Shown here: positions 22,499 to 33,960 of the stretch, piece after piece
Numbering within the stretch: the first letter of the stretch is position 1
Layout: each line of letters starts with the position of its first letter
Assembly: GCA_003996215.1 (NCBI GenBank)
Contig: QJPP01001815.1
Span: 248,001 to 312,000 of the forward strand
Reading direction: 5' to 3'
From: Jaltomata sinuosa
Lineage: Eukaryota; Streptophyta; Magnoliopsida; Solanales; Solanaceae
DNA length: 64,000 bases
The notes under the pieces: generated by a model
Seen by the model: only the letters and a program-made list of their open reading frames with translations
What the model was told of the DNA's origin: nothing
Databases searched by the model: none
Made by a program: the position numbers and the translations under genes

Positions 22499-22598
22499 CT
22501 GTGTACCCTGTCAAAGACAAAAACAACAAATAAACGTAAAGCAGGAAATTATGACTAAGAGTCAAATAAACACACCAGACTTAATTAACAACCGTATT

Positions 22599-22615
22599 CC
22601 CCGGCAACGGCGCCA
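22599..22615 (-). other. Primer-binding site of element E
   Basis: On the minus strand TGGCGCCGTTGCCGGGG starts a few bases after the 5' LTR end at 22621. This PBS, attributed to a tRNA-Asp primer, is typical of Athila-group elements. Confidence 0.85.
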
Positions 22616-22620
22616 CTTTT

Positions 22621-23950
22621 TGATAACGCCCAAACTACACCTCTAATTAAAGAAGCGTAAGCGGTCGTAGTCAAATATAGAACCCAACTAGGTGGGGGTC
22701 GAATCCCACAGAGAATATGGTGAAGATTAAGCCTTTAGTGAAGTATGTGACTAGTAGTCAATAATTTCCGGTAAATAAAGGGGGGGTTTTGTGTAATCAA
22801 CTTGTAAACAAAACAAACAATAAATGTATGTGAAATAATAGTAGGAGAATGAACTAGGGAAGTGTTTACCATGGCGTTGGTAACAATGTCGATTCTAGGC
22901 TTAATCGGGTTCTTTTTATATGCGTGTCACGATGTGATTGAAGTAATGGTATCGTCTAAACGTTTCTCAACCAAATAGACAAATTTCCTTTTCTATTCTC
23001 TCGACCTCGAAAAAATGTGCTTTTTAGATTTCAATCCTAAACATCAAGTAGATTAATCTAGTTACAGCATTAATCATTAGACGAGAGTTAGTAGTCTCGA
23101 ATCCTTGTTGTTAATCAAGTTTCCCGGTTTTAATCTCTTTACTCAAACAAACTTAAACCTAGGCATGTTCTAATATTTGCAACCACTAGAAAACATTAAA
23201 TAATGAATGATTAACAACGTGACAATACATATATTGAACCCAACGCTACCCGAAATCTATATCGCTATGTTTGCCATGGCTCCCACAACCCTAGTTGTGG
23301 GAGGTTTAGTTACTCATGCTTGTAGAAGAACAAAAGAAAGCAATATTCATAATAAGGAAAAGAGATCCTTACAATGTATTGAAAACAATCTTTAATTAAT
23401 CCAAGAGCAAGAACAACAAAATCCCAAGAACGATTCAAGAACACGAATTCAAGAAGTAGAAAACGTGTTTCTTGCTCTCCAAGTCAACTAAAACTCCTAA
23501 AATTATTTAGTAACGTGTGTAAAAACTATTGGAAAGGTAATGTGTAAAATAAACCTAACATAGGGTATTTATAGGAGTCTAGGAAACCAATCCTAAAAAC
23601 GCTCGGATTCCGCGTCGCGGACTGCCTAAGTGTGACGGCCAGGGTGACGGACCGTCACAGGGTTGACGGACCGTCGCCTGGACCGTCACCCTTAGGCGGT
23701 GGTGCTGCCTTGGCTGCTGCCTTGGTGTGACGGTTTGGGTGACGGACCGTCACACCCTTGACGGACCGTCACCTGAACCGTCACTCTTATCCAGAATGTT
23801 CTTTTTTGCGTATTTCCGTCCGTTTCCGTGTTTGTTTCCATTTCCTACAAATACAACATAAAAACATCAAAAACAACAACGGTTGCTTGAAAACGTACGA
23901 TTGTTCTTAGTAAAAAGGAGTCGAAAGTGCCGTAAATTAGCGGCACATCA
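22621..23950 (-). repeat. 5' LTR of element E
   Basis: A 1330-bp LTR nearly identical to 17249-18575, in the same orientation, with TGAT...ATCA ends, TATA box and palindrome cluster. It is flanked on the right by TSD AATAC (23951-23955). Confidence 0.95.
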
Positions 23951-24893
23951 AATACATGTTATCAATTTCCTAATTTTCTTCTGAAATCAAATCATGCATG
24001 TAGGATTTACCATAATTAACCTTCAAATCAAAATAGGAGTTCATATGTAAAAACCCATGAAAAATCATGCAATTTAGTAATAATTTCATAATAAATCATG
24101 AGAAGGTAATTTATAGCAAAACCCATAACAATTGGGTAAGAACCCTAATTTAAAAGTTCATGAAATCACAATTTGAAATTTGGGGTTTTGGGCACAAAAG
24201 TGAAAGGAACCCATTGTTGAATACCCACATACCTTGATTGAAGCTAACCCACTTGAAATTAAAAAGATTGGGAGACTTGGACTTGGAGCTTGAGACCTTG
24301 AGCTTGAGAGAGTTCTTTTCCTTTTTGGTAGATGAATGAGGTAATGAGGAGGGACTTAGGATAAAAGGTTTAGAATTCATGCTAAAAATGGTCAAAATGA
24401 CCTCACTTAGGAGTTAAAAGGGTGGGTAATGGCTGAAATACCCTTGGGACTTAATTAAGAAAAAGTTGATTTAAAACTCAGGTTCAGGTTCAACGGGTCC
24501 TTTCCACGGACCGTAGAACTAACCACGGCTCATGTACTAGAGTCGTGGTTCCTGAGCCAAAGTTTTAGGCTGCAGATGAGTTCCTACGACTCAACAAGAT
24601 GACCCATAGAAACTTCTATGAGTCGTGGAACCAATTCGTGGTTTCAAGGAAAGTGACTACACTCTATCTGAGTTCCACGGGTTGGTTCCACGACCCGTGG
24701 AAGCTTCCATGAACTGTGAGACAGACCCATGGTTCTCTGACCTGAGGGTGGTCTGCAGGTCTAGAATCACGAGTCCTTTTCCTGACTCGTGGAACTTTCC
24801 ACGGCTTGTGGACTTGACTTCTGATCCCTGGGAGTTCAAAATTTCAGCAAGTTTTCTGAGTTTAAAAGTTGGATCGATTTTCGGGGTGTTACA

Positions 24894-25545
24894 CCCATTT
24901 TCTAGGAGGGTCTTACTACTAAAATAAATCTCATTATCCAGGAGGGTCCTTATACTAAAATAAATCCCATTATCTAGGAGGGTCCTGCTAGTCCCATTTT
25001 CCAGGAGGGTCCTGCTACTAAAATAAATTTCATTACCCAGGAGTGTCCTGCTACTAAAAATAAATATCATTATCCAGGAAGGTCTTGCTAAACTAAATCT
25101 CATTATCCAGGAGGGTCCTGCTGCTAAAAATAAATCTCATTATTTAGGAGGGTCCTGCTTGTTCCATTTTCCAGAAAGGTCCTTCTACTTAAAATAAATC
25201 TCATTATCCAAGAGGGTCCTGCTATGCTAAATCCCATTATCCAGGAGAGACCTGCTAGTACCACTTTTCAGGAGGGTCCTGCTACTACAAATAAATCCCA
25301 TTATCTAGGAGGGTCCTGCTATGCTAAATACCATTATCCAGGAGGGTCTTGCTATTCCCATTTTTCAGGAGGGTTCTGCTACTAAAATAAATCCTTTTAT
25401 CCAGGAGGGTCCTGCTAGTACCATTTTCCAGGAGGGTCCTGCTACTAAAAATAAATCTCCTTATCCAAGAGGGTCCTGCTATGCTAAAAATAAATTCCAT
25501 TATCCAGGAGGGTCCTTCTTTGATTCTGAAATTGTTAATTTGCAT
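24894..25545. repeat. GAGGGTCCTG minisatellite of element D, right half
   Basis: The continuation of the array cut at 16106. Units with ACTAAAAATAAATCTCATTATC and with GTCCCATTTTC often alternate, giving a higher-order period of about 64 bp. The ORFs at 24657-25103, 25321-25554 and 25324-25545 are only translations of the repeat. Confidence 0.9.
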
Positions 25546-27059
25546 TCTCTCTAACGAGGTACCTGCAATAAATGAACAAATTTTGCCCCTGTTTCAAACA
25601 AAGAAAATTTATGAGTTTTAATGATTTAGTGGTTGGTTTGTGAATTTGGCTCTCAAGGCGATTTCTCCTGCACTTGTCGTGTTCTGCTCTATTCCAATCT
25701 GATGTATGCTTATTGTTGACTTGTTGTACTTTTGACCCAAATTCTTTCTAATAACAATGAACTTGGGTGACTTTGAACCCATATTATTCATCTGTTTTAC
25801 GGTTCCCCTCAATCCAATTCTGATTGACCCATTGTACTTTCATGAATTAAAAATTTATCAGCAGACGATTATTTCCTGGGCACTTATTTATCTTTGAATT
25901 ATGTTACTTTCCTGGGCTGTCCATTTGTTTTGCTTTACGCAATTAGAAAGCTTGGTAGCATGTTTTCAAATCCTTTCTTACTTGACATGAAATCGATTCA
26001 AAGACACATAAAACAAAGGACGAAAAGAAGAAAAATAGAGAAAGAGAATTCAACAAGGGATATCCCTTTAAGGTGAAGAAGAAAAATGGAAATTTATCTG
26101 AGTGTAGTAGCTGACTCCAATGATCTTCTGACGCTGAAATCTAGTTCCTCTGGTTTCAACAAACCATAACTACATTAAAGCCCTCATTCTCCTTACGGTG
26201 CCCAAGAAGGTTTTAACCAGTAAGACTCTCTCATTTCTCTCAACTTACCATCACCATATGATGTCCATAAAGGACTTTTACCAATAAGACTCTCATTTTA
26301 ATTTCTCTCAGCTCACCATCGTCTTACGGTTCCCGCAAAGGTTCTCACCAATAAGACTCTCTCATTTCAATTTCTCTCATCTCACCATTTCCTTATGGTG
26401 CCAGTAAAGGTTTTCACCAATAAGACTCTCTCATTTCAATTTCTCACAACTAAAGTACCGCCCATGATGCAATTATTTTATACCCATAACACGCTTAAAC
26501 CTAGCATTTCAAAATTTGATCCGACGGTCTTTGTTTTGGTTTTAATGTGGCTTTTGGATGGGGTTAGAAAGAAAGGGTGGCATGAAGGTTCAAATACGAT
26601 ACTAAATGATGGGGTTGATTTACAAATTTAAAAATCGACTAAAAAAGAAAATCAACTTCTGCCCCAGTTTCTTTGAAACAGGAAATCTTGGACTTTTCTA
26701 TGGTTGGACCGAACCCCAGCCATAGGGTTTCCTATATATCTTGTCATAACAAAAATCAAGTCAGATGTAGTTAAGGATTTTTTTATTATTATTTTTGTGT
26801 TGTCGTTTATTGTTCTCTTTTTTTTCAACTTTGTTATTATTCTGAAAGAGGGATAAGAAATAAAAATAAACTAAAGCTCAATGGGGTTAGCAAAGGATGA
26901 CACAATATTTTAGGTAGCTGAACAAAATGCTTTCATCATATCAACTTTTAAAATGTCAAGTATAAAGCGAGTAATCTAATACTGAAAACAAAAGGGATCA
27001 TACATAATATCTTTTCACAACATCAATATTGATAGCTATTTTCGTCATTTTTCCTTCTA
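25546..27059 (-). other. Element D 3' UTR, inner part, with a second tandem repeat
   Basis: Non-coding sequence between the minisatellite and the integrase end. At about 26190-26460 a unit of roughly 65-70 bp recurs three to four times, built on AAGGTTTTCACCAATAAGACTCTC followed by TCATTTCAATTTCTC and CTTACGGTGCC. The rest shows no clear structure; short ORFs such as 26395-26631 arise from the repeat and its flank. Confidence 0.6.
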
Positions 27060-28235
27060 TATCTGTCAAATAAAATGCACCATTGGGCAGTACCTTCTTC
27101 ACAATGAATGGTCCTTGCCAGTTTGGAGCATATTTGCCTTTGACTTTGGCCTAGTGTGGGAGGATGTGCCTAAATACTAATTGACCCACTTTGAAACATC
27201 TGGGACACACCTTGTTGTTATATGCTTGCGCCATTCTCTTCTGATACAACTAGCCATGACATACTGACGTCAATATCTTTTTATCAAGCAAGCTTAGTTG
27301 CTCCAATCGGGTCTTGACCCACTCGTCATTATCAATTTTAGCTTTTACAATGATTCTAAGGGATAGAATCTCAACCTTCGCTGGTATAACCACTTCCGTC
27401 CCATATACCAATAAATACATAGTTGCACCTATTGAGGTGCGTGCAGTAGTGCGATACCCCAATAAGGCAAAATGCAACTTCTCATGTCACTGTCGAGAAC
27501 CTTGCACAATTTTGCAGAGTATCGTCTTGATATTCTTATTGACATCTTCTACAACCCCATTTGCCTTTGGGCGATAGGGAGTTTAATTTCGATGTGAAAT
27601 CCAAAATTGTTGACATACCTCTTGCATCAAATAACTATTTAAATTTGCAGTATTATCTGTAGCAATCACATTTGGGATACCGAATTGGAAAATAATGTTG
27701 AAATGAACAAAAGCCACCATAGCTTTTTTGGTCACAGACTTGAAAGTTACTGCCTCCACCCACTTTGTAAAATAATCCATGGCTACCAGGATGAACCTGT
27801 GTCAATTTGACGCTTTTGGCTCAATCGGACCAATCACATCCATCCCTTAATTTGCGAAGGGCCAGGGGGCTGACATTGTGTGCAATTCTGAAGGAGGATA
27901 ATGTATCAAATTACCATGTACTTGGCACTCATGACACTTACAAACAAAACATATGGAATCCCTCTCCATGGTGAGCCAGTAATAACCTGCTCAAAGTATT
28001 TTCTTTGCTAAGACATACCCATTCATGTGCGGTCCACAAACTCCAGAATGTATTTCAGTCATGATAGTTGAAGCCTCTCTAGCATCTACACACCTTATAA
28101 GTCCTAAGTTTGGAGTCTTCTTGTACAAAATTCTGCCACTTAAGAAAAATCTACTAGATAATAATCGAATAATTCCCTTTTGATTACCATCGGTATGCAC
28201 CGGATATTCTCCGGATTGAATATATTCTTTCATAT
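27060..28235 (-). pseudogene. Element D integrase
   Basis: Minus-strand pieces at 27991-28233, 27583-27780 and 27250-27477 match a Ty3/gypsy integrase. The first holds HSGVCGPHMNGYVLAKKIL, the histidine half of the zinc-binding H2C2 domain; the next cysteines follow near 27940 in another frame. The second holds MDYFTKWVEA with the first catalytic aspartate and VIATDNTANLNS around the second aspartate. The third has the conserved ALLGYRTTARTSIGATMYLLVYG. Stops and frameshifts separate them. The C-terminal part runs on to about 27060. The enzyme would insert the cDNA into the chromosome. Confidence 0.85.
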
Positions 28236-28242
28236 CATAGAA

Positions 28243-28832
28243 CTAAGGTTCACTATCAAGTTCTTCTTCCACTGCATTGTAATAACCATGTTGATCACGG
28301 ATTTGTATGTGCAAAGGGTCGATGTAAGTTTTGTCAGAATTTTGAAGCATAGAAGACAAAGTTGCTAAGGCGTCAGCGATGTCATTATAAACTCTGGGAA
28401 TGTGTCTAAACTTCACCAATACAAACCATTGACAAAAAAGCTGCAAACAATCTCGATAGGTATGAGTTTTGAATCACAAGTTTCCCATTCCCCTTGAATT
28501 TGGTGGACTAATAAGTTTGAGTCTCCCAACACCAATATTTCTTGGATTCCCATGTCGACATCTAGCCTTAAACACAAGATGCAAGCTTCATACTCTGCCA
28601 TATTACTGGTACAATAGAATCAAATCTGGGTTGTTACATGATATACTTCCCTGGTTCAAAAACAAGAACGACTCCTATCCCAACTCCTTTCACATTAGCT
28701 GCTCCATCAAAGAATAACTTCCAACCTGGATTATTATCAGTAATAGCTTGATCAATAAATGATACATATTTATCAGGAAAATATGTCTTTAAAGGCTCAT
28801 ATCCTTCATCAATGCGATTTTAAGCAAAATGA
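28243..28832 (-). pseudogene. Element D second (aRNH-type) RNase H
   Basis: Downstream of the polymerase-linked RNase H is a second RNase H-like domain. LFFDGAANVKGVGIGVV opens it (intact in the duplicate at about 29770-29815). It continues with MAEYEACILCLRLDVDMGI and VLGDSNLLVHQIQGEWE (28413-28601) and RHIPRVYNDIADALATL (28243-28446), carrying the expected D, E, D and D residues. A second RNase H of this sort is known from the Tat lineage of plant Ty3/gypsy elements and supports the classification of D. Confidence 0.75.
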
Positions 28833-29738
28833 TCAGCCAAAGCTTGAGCTTTTATTACAGTTCGTGTCACGTAGACAATGTAAAACTCTATGAGTAGTAT
28901 TTTCAACTTTGCAAGTCTACCTCTAGGCATAGGCTTCTGAAAAATATACTTAAAGGGATCCATATGGGAAATGAGGTAAGTAGTGTAGGACAAAAGGTAA
29001 TGCTTCAACTTCTGTGCTACCCAAGTCAGGGCACAACACGTCCTTTAAAAAAAAGTATACCTAGCCTCATAAGTGGTGAATTTCTTGCTGAGGTAATAGA
29101 TGTCCTGCTTTTTTTTTCCCATGACATCATGTTGACCTAACACACAAAAAAATAATTATCCAAAACTGACATGTACAATATCAAGGGTCTGTCTACCTCA
29201 GGTGGAACTAACATAGATGGGTTTTATAAGTACCTTTTGATTCTATCAAATTCCTTCTGACATTCTTCAGTATATTCAACTGTATCATTCTTCTTCAATA
29301 ACTTAAAAATAGGCTCACAGGTTGTGGTGAGTTGGGCAATGAATCTACTCATATAGTTCAACTTACCAAGTAAGCTCATCACCTTGGTTTTGTTCCTTGG
29401 CGGTGGCAATTCCTGAATAGGTTGTATCTTTGATGGATATAACTTAATATCACATCAACTGACTATAAACCCAAAAAGCTTTCCAGATGGGAGTCCAAAT
29501 ACACATTTTGCTGGATTAAGCTTGAGATTGTACCTACAAAGCCTTTCAAAGAATTTCCTCAGATTTGTGACATGGTGAGATTTACTTTTTGATTTGATGA
29601 TCACATCATCTACATAGAATTCAATCTCTTTATGCATTATATAATGAAACATAGTGGTCATTGCCCTAGCATTCTTTAGCCCAAAAGTCATAACTCGATA
29701 ATAATATGTCCCCCGTGGTGTGATAAACAAGAACGACT
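28633..29738 (-). repeat. RT-RNase H tandem duplication, copy 1
   Basis: This roughly 1.1 kb block is a direct repeat of 29739-30848. It contains, on the minus strand, the reverse transcriptase palm with EFYVDDVIIKSKS, the RT thumb, the RNase H beginning with MGKK-like sequence and the start of the second RNase H. It lacks about 14 bases present in copy 2 near 30772. Confidence 0.85.
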
Positions 29739-31526
29739 GTTACAGGATATACTGCCTTAGTTCAAAAATAAGAACGACTCCTATCCCAACTCCTTTCACA
29801 TTAGCTGCTCCATCAAAGAATAACTTCCAACCTAGATTATTATCAGTAATAGCTTGATCAATACATGATACATCTTTATCAGGAAAATATGTCTTTAAAT
29901 TCTCATATCCTTCATCAATGCGATTTTCAGCAAAATGATCAGCCAAAGCTTGAGCTTTTATTACAGTCCGTGTCACGTAGACAATGTCAAACTCTATGAG
30001 TAGTATGTTCCACTTTGAAAGTCTACCCTTAGGCATAGGCTTCTGAAAAATATACTTCAAGGGATCCATATGGGAAATGAGGTAAGTAGTGTAGGACGAA
30101 AGGTAATGCTTCAACTTCTGTGCTACCCAAGTCAGGGCACAACACGTCCTTTCAAAAAGAGTATACCTAGCCTCATAAGTGGTAAATTTCTTGCTGAGGT
30201 AATAGATGTCCTGCTCTTTTTTGCCCATGACATCATGTTGACCTAACTCACAAAAAAATAATTATCCAAAACTGACATGTACAATATCAGGGGTCTGCCT
30301 GGATCAGGTGGAACTAACATATGTGGGTTTTATAAGTACCTTTTGATTCTATCAAATGCCTTCTGACATTCTTCAGTATATTCAACTGTATCATTCTTCT
30401 TCAATAACTTAAAAATAGGCTCACAGGTTGTGGTGAGTTGGGCGATGAATCTACTGCTATAGTTCAACTTACCAAGTAAGCTCATCACCTTGGTTTTGTT
30501 CCTTGGCGGTGGAAATTCCTGAATAGCTTGTATCTTTGATGGATCTAACTTAATATCACATCAACTGACTATAAACCCCAAAAGCTTTCCAGATGGAAGT
30601 GCAAATACACATTTTGCTGGATTAAGCTTGAGATTGTACCTGCAAAGACTTTCAAAGAATTTCCTTAGATCTGTCACATGGTGAGATTTACTTTTTGATT
30701 TGATGATCACATCATCTACATAGAATTAAATCTCTTTATGCATCATATAATGAAACATAGTGGCCATTGCCCTCATGTAAGTTGCCCTAGCATTCTTTAG
30801 CCCAAAAGTCATAAATCGATAATAATATGTCCCCCATGGTGTGATAAAAGACGTCTTTTCTGTGTCTTCATTATCCATATTGATCTGGTGGTACCCTTCG
30901 TAGAAATCCACAAAATACGCTACTTCATGCTTAGCACAATTGTCTAACAAGATATGGATGTTGGGCAATGGAAAGTCATCTTTTCGGCTTGCTTTTTTTA
31001 GAATACGATAATCAACACACATTCAAACCTTGCCATTTTTCTTTAGGACAGGGACAATATTGGCTAATCAAGTAGGATACTGAGTGACTCAAATGACTTT
31101 GACCTCAAGTTGCTTTGTCATCTCTTCTTTAGTTATCATGCTTATGTCAGTTTTAAGTTTTCTCAACTTTTGCTTAACAGGAGGGAATGCAGGATCAATT
31201 GGCAACTTGTGAACTACCAAATCATTTCTCAACCCAGACATATCATCATAAGACCATGCAAAAATATCCTTGTAGTCAAACAAAGCCTGAATTATTTCTT
31301 CCTTTTCTTGTGGTTGAGCATGTATGCTTATCTTAGTCTCCCTATCATTTTCATGATCTCCTAGTATGATATCCTCTGTTTCATTCATATTAGGGTTTGA
31401 TTTGTTCTTAAAATATTCAAAATCGTTGCTTATTTCCTCAAATACTTCATCTTGAACTTCTTGGTTCATTGTTTCAAGATTAGATTGGATTTTAAGATTT
31501 GGCGGAAAATTCCACATGCATGTCAT
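28820..31526 (-). pseudogene. Element D reverse transcriptase and RNase H region
   Basis: Minus-strand pieces are 31089-31526 (linker and RT start, with DIFAWSYDDMSGL), 30726-31022 (MCVDYRILKKASRKDDFPLP, YFVDFYEGYHQINM, MTFGLKNARATY), then the duplicated block with YVDD palm motif, thumb and RNase H. The order along the element is therefore RT, RNase H, RT again, RNase H again, an arrangement that cannot make a normal enzyme. Motif A contains FVDFYEGYHQI; the YVDD aspartates are intact in copy 1. Stops occur in every piece. Confidence 0.85.
29739..30848 (-). repeat. RT-RNase H tandem duplication, copy 2
   Basis: The copy upstream in element direction. It has the longest open RNase H piece (29740-30228, 162 residues, with YYLSKKFTTYEARYTLFERT and LFFDGAANVKGVGIGVV), but its palm has a TAA stop just before FYVDD. 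It joins the upstream RT at about 30848 without a break. Confidence 0.85.
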
Positions 31527-33960
31527 ATCACTAGAGTTAGCATAGAAAGAACTGTACAGAAGAAAAGTTAATAAATAAGGATATTAGACTCGAATAGAAA
31601 AGGGAAATTGCATTTCCTTAAAAGGGAAAATAGAAGGGTTTGAACATTAAAACAAACAAGATAAAATCTGAATTACAACCCAGGAATAACTCGGATAACA
31701 GAAAGAAAAACAAAATAGACTACCAAAACTCCTTCCTGGTGGGGAGAGAAGTGACCTCCCAATTGTTGAGCTGGACATCAGGACCAATAAATTGCACCTC
31801 TCCATTGCTGGGAACTTCTCCTATTTCAACCATATCATCCTCTATAAACAAGTTCTGGAAGTAGTAATCCAAATCTGCATCATCATCCAACACTGGCTTT
31901 AGGACCGGTAGCATAGTGGACACGGCAGTGCTGATGAAAGATTTGTAGATTGGTGATATCTTCTTGGTAAGTGACCGTGCTTTCTCTTTCTTCTCCTGGC
32001 CCTCTTTCTATCTCATTAATAGGGTTCTACCCCAAACCAAAAGTACCAAGGCTCTCATGTGGGCTCACTAGATGAGCCCTTCCTTGCAAAGATATCCCTA
32101 AGACTTTTCTTGCTTCGAACCCATACTTCAACATTTCATTCACCACTATAACTGATGCAAAGGGCAATTATGTTTTTGGAATGACATTCCCCTCGATGAT
32201 ATGCTCAACAACCACTACCTCAAAAGCTTGATAAACTTGTGCCCCAATTGCATTATCTTCTTCAAAAAAAGGGAATAGATCAGTCTTTATAGGTGGAAAA
32301 ATCCCCTTCACCGTAAACAATCACTTATTTCCTGTCATGTTCAAACTTAACCATTTGATCCAGTGTAGATGCAACTTTCCCAGGCCCATGCATCCATGGT
32401 GTTCCCTATAATAGATTATAGGATGCGTAGATGTTCAATACTTGAAAATTTATAACAAAATCAACAGGCCCTATTGTCAGTACGAGCTCTATCTCACCAA
32501 TGATATCCGTCTTTGCTCTATCAAAAGATCTATATCAAAAGATCTAACATATTCATTATTGGGTTAAATCCTTTTAGTATGGATATTTAATTTTTGCAAG
32601 GTTAACAGAGGACATATATTTGCACCAGAGCCACCATCGATCAAGACCCGAGTGACATAAGAATGCTCATACTTCACAGTAATATAAAGGCCTAGATTAT
32701 GTCTAGTACCCTCCACATGTAGTTCATTATCAGAGAAGGTAATTCTATTTACTTTAAAGATTCTCCCAACAATTTTCTCTAACTATTTCACCGTAATATC
32801 ACTAGGGACATGTACCTCATTCAGAATCTTCATTATAGCTTTACGATGTTCATCTGAGTGTATTAGCAAAGAAAACAAAGAGATCTGAGCCAAAGTCTTC
32901 CTCAATTGTTCCATAATAGAATAGTCTGACAGTTTCATTTTTTCAATAATTCTTCCACCTCTTCCTTAGTGATCGGCTTCTTAATCGTCATTTGGTAATC
33001 CCTCACTTATCTAGTTTTCCTCAACTCTTCCGAGGAGAAACATCTTCCAGAATGGGTTAATCCCCTACCCCATCCACTTCTTCAATGATTTCCTTCCCTT
33101 TTTATGTCACGACAGTACTATTATAATTCCAAGGGACTATTTTAGTGTTAACCACTGGAAGCTGCATCACTGGCTTAATAACAATGGGTGTGATAGGAGC
33201 TCCTTTCATGATCAAGTTCTGCTTAGTGGTCACCCATAAAACAACTATCTTTGGTCTCATCTGGGATGCCCCAATAATTCTTGAAACTCCTTCCATAACC
33301 AGTATGGGTGTACTCGATGGGCTGGGCCTCACTGGCATCTCTTTTACCTTTAAAGGCACTATTTTTGCCAAATCCACAATATTCATCAAATTTTCCACAC
33401 TATTTTCAATCTTAATGATAGGTGTGTAGGGGACTGTAGACTCTTCACCACCTTGTATCAACTCTAACATGTTTGTTTCATTATGGGTTGGAAGTGGGTT
33501 TTGATTGATATTTGGTGCATCCGAGCTTTGCACTACAATTCAGTGCGTGTCAATTAGATCTTGGATCGCCCTCTTGAAGTACCAATATTTCACTATGTCA
33601 TGCCTAGGGTAATCAGAGCAATATACACATCTTTTGGAATAATCCATTTTTTTGGGGGAGGGTTAAGGATCCTTCTTTCAATTGGAGTCAGATTATTCAA
33701 CGCCCTTAATTTCTGGAACAATCTAGTATATGATTCTCCGATAGGGGTGAAATCATCCTTGGCCACATTTCGTATTTATACTTTGGCCTACGCCAAAAAG
33801 GGAACTTGTTAGGGCCTTGGTAAATTTATGGAGGTGGATGATGACTTTGAGGGGCTGGTGCACACCATTGTGGGTAAGAAGGGGGTTGGGCATATGGATG
33901 TGCGCTATAAATGGGATATAGAGGAGAAGGAATGGAATATAGTGGGTTTTGGGGAGGAAA
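31527..33960 (-). pseudogene. Element D protease and gag-pol linker region
   Basis: Pieces at 33102-33533 (143 residues) and 31720-31923 lie between gag and RT, where Tat elements encode the aspartic protease and linker. The 143-residue piece is rich in proline, valine and methionine with no clear motif. A protease-like D-x-G-A site is suggested near 32600-32640, where the minus strand reads approximately IDGGSGANI, but stops surround it. The assignment is mainly by position. The plus-strand ORFs here (31110-31364, 31640-31864, 33145-33429, 33561-33812) are shadows. Confidence 0.5.

Larger units (their letters stand above)
17249..23950 (-). mobile_element. Athila-like gag-only LTR retrotransposon (element E)
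   Basis: A 6.7 kb minus-strand element has nearly identical LTRs (17249-18575 and 22621-23950) and a perfect TSD AATAC (17244-17248 and 23951-23955). The PBS, TGGCGCCGTTGCCGGGG, is the kind used by Athila-group elements, and the region before the 3' LTR has the GAGGACAAGCGAACG...GAGGGTGT signature of that group. The only coding region is one gag-protease frame (22498 to 20165); no reverse transcriptase, RNase H or integrase is present in the remaining 1.6 kb. It therefore resembles the plant elements called TR-GAG: structurally complete, Gag-bearing and non-autonomous. It is the youngest complete element in the window. Confidence 0.85.
16107..24893 (-). mobile_element. Solo LTR A' (minus strand), interrupted by element E
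   Basis: On the minus strand the LTR starts TGTAACACCCCG at 24893 and ends GGGGCATGACA at 16107, with TSD CCCAT on both sides and no internal retrotransposon sequence, so it is a solo LTR left by LTR-LTR recombination. Excluding element E (17249-23950) and its second TSD copy, it is about 2.08 kb. Its ends and layout match the LTRs of element A (42057-44285), a related family. It contains CG palindromes such as TTCCACGACCCGTGGAA (24686-24702) and an (AT)n run at about 16962-16987. Confidence 0.85.

Noticed and set aside
15700..25545. Regularly spaced repeats resembling a CRISPR array
   Set aside because: The repeats are head-to-tail minisatellite units with diverged, non-unique spacers, in plant retrotransposon DNA and with no cas genes.
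24625..25554. ORFs with repetitive peptides such as QEGPASTIFQEGPATK
   Set aside because: They are translations of the GAGGGTCCTG minisatellite and adjoining LTR, open by chance of repeat length and composition.
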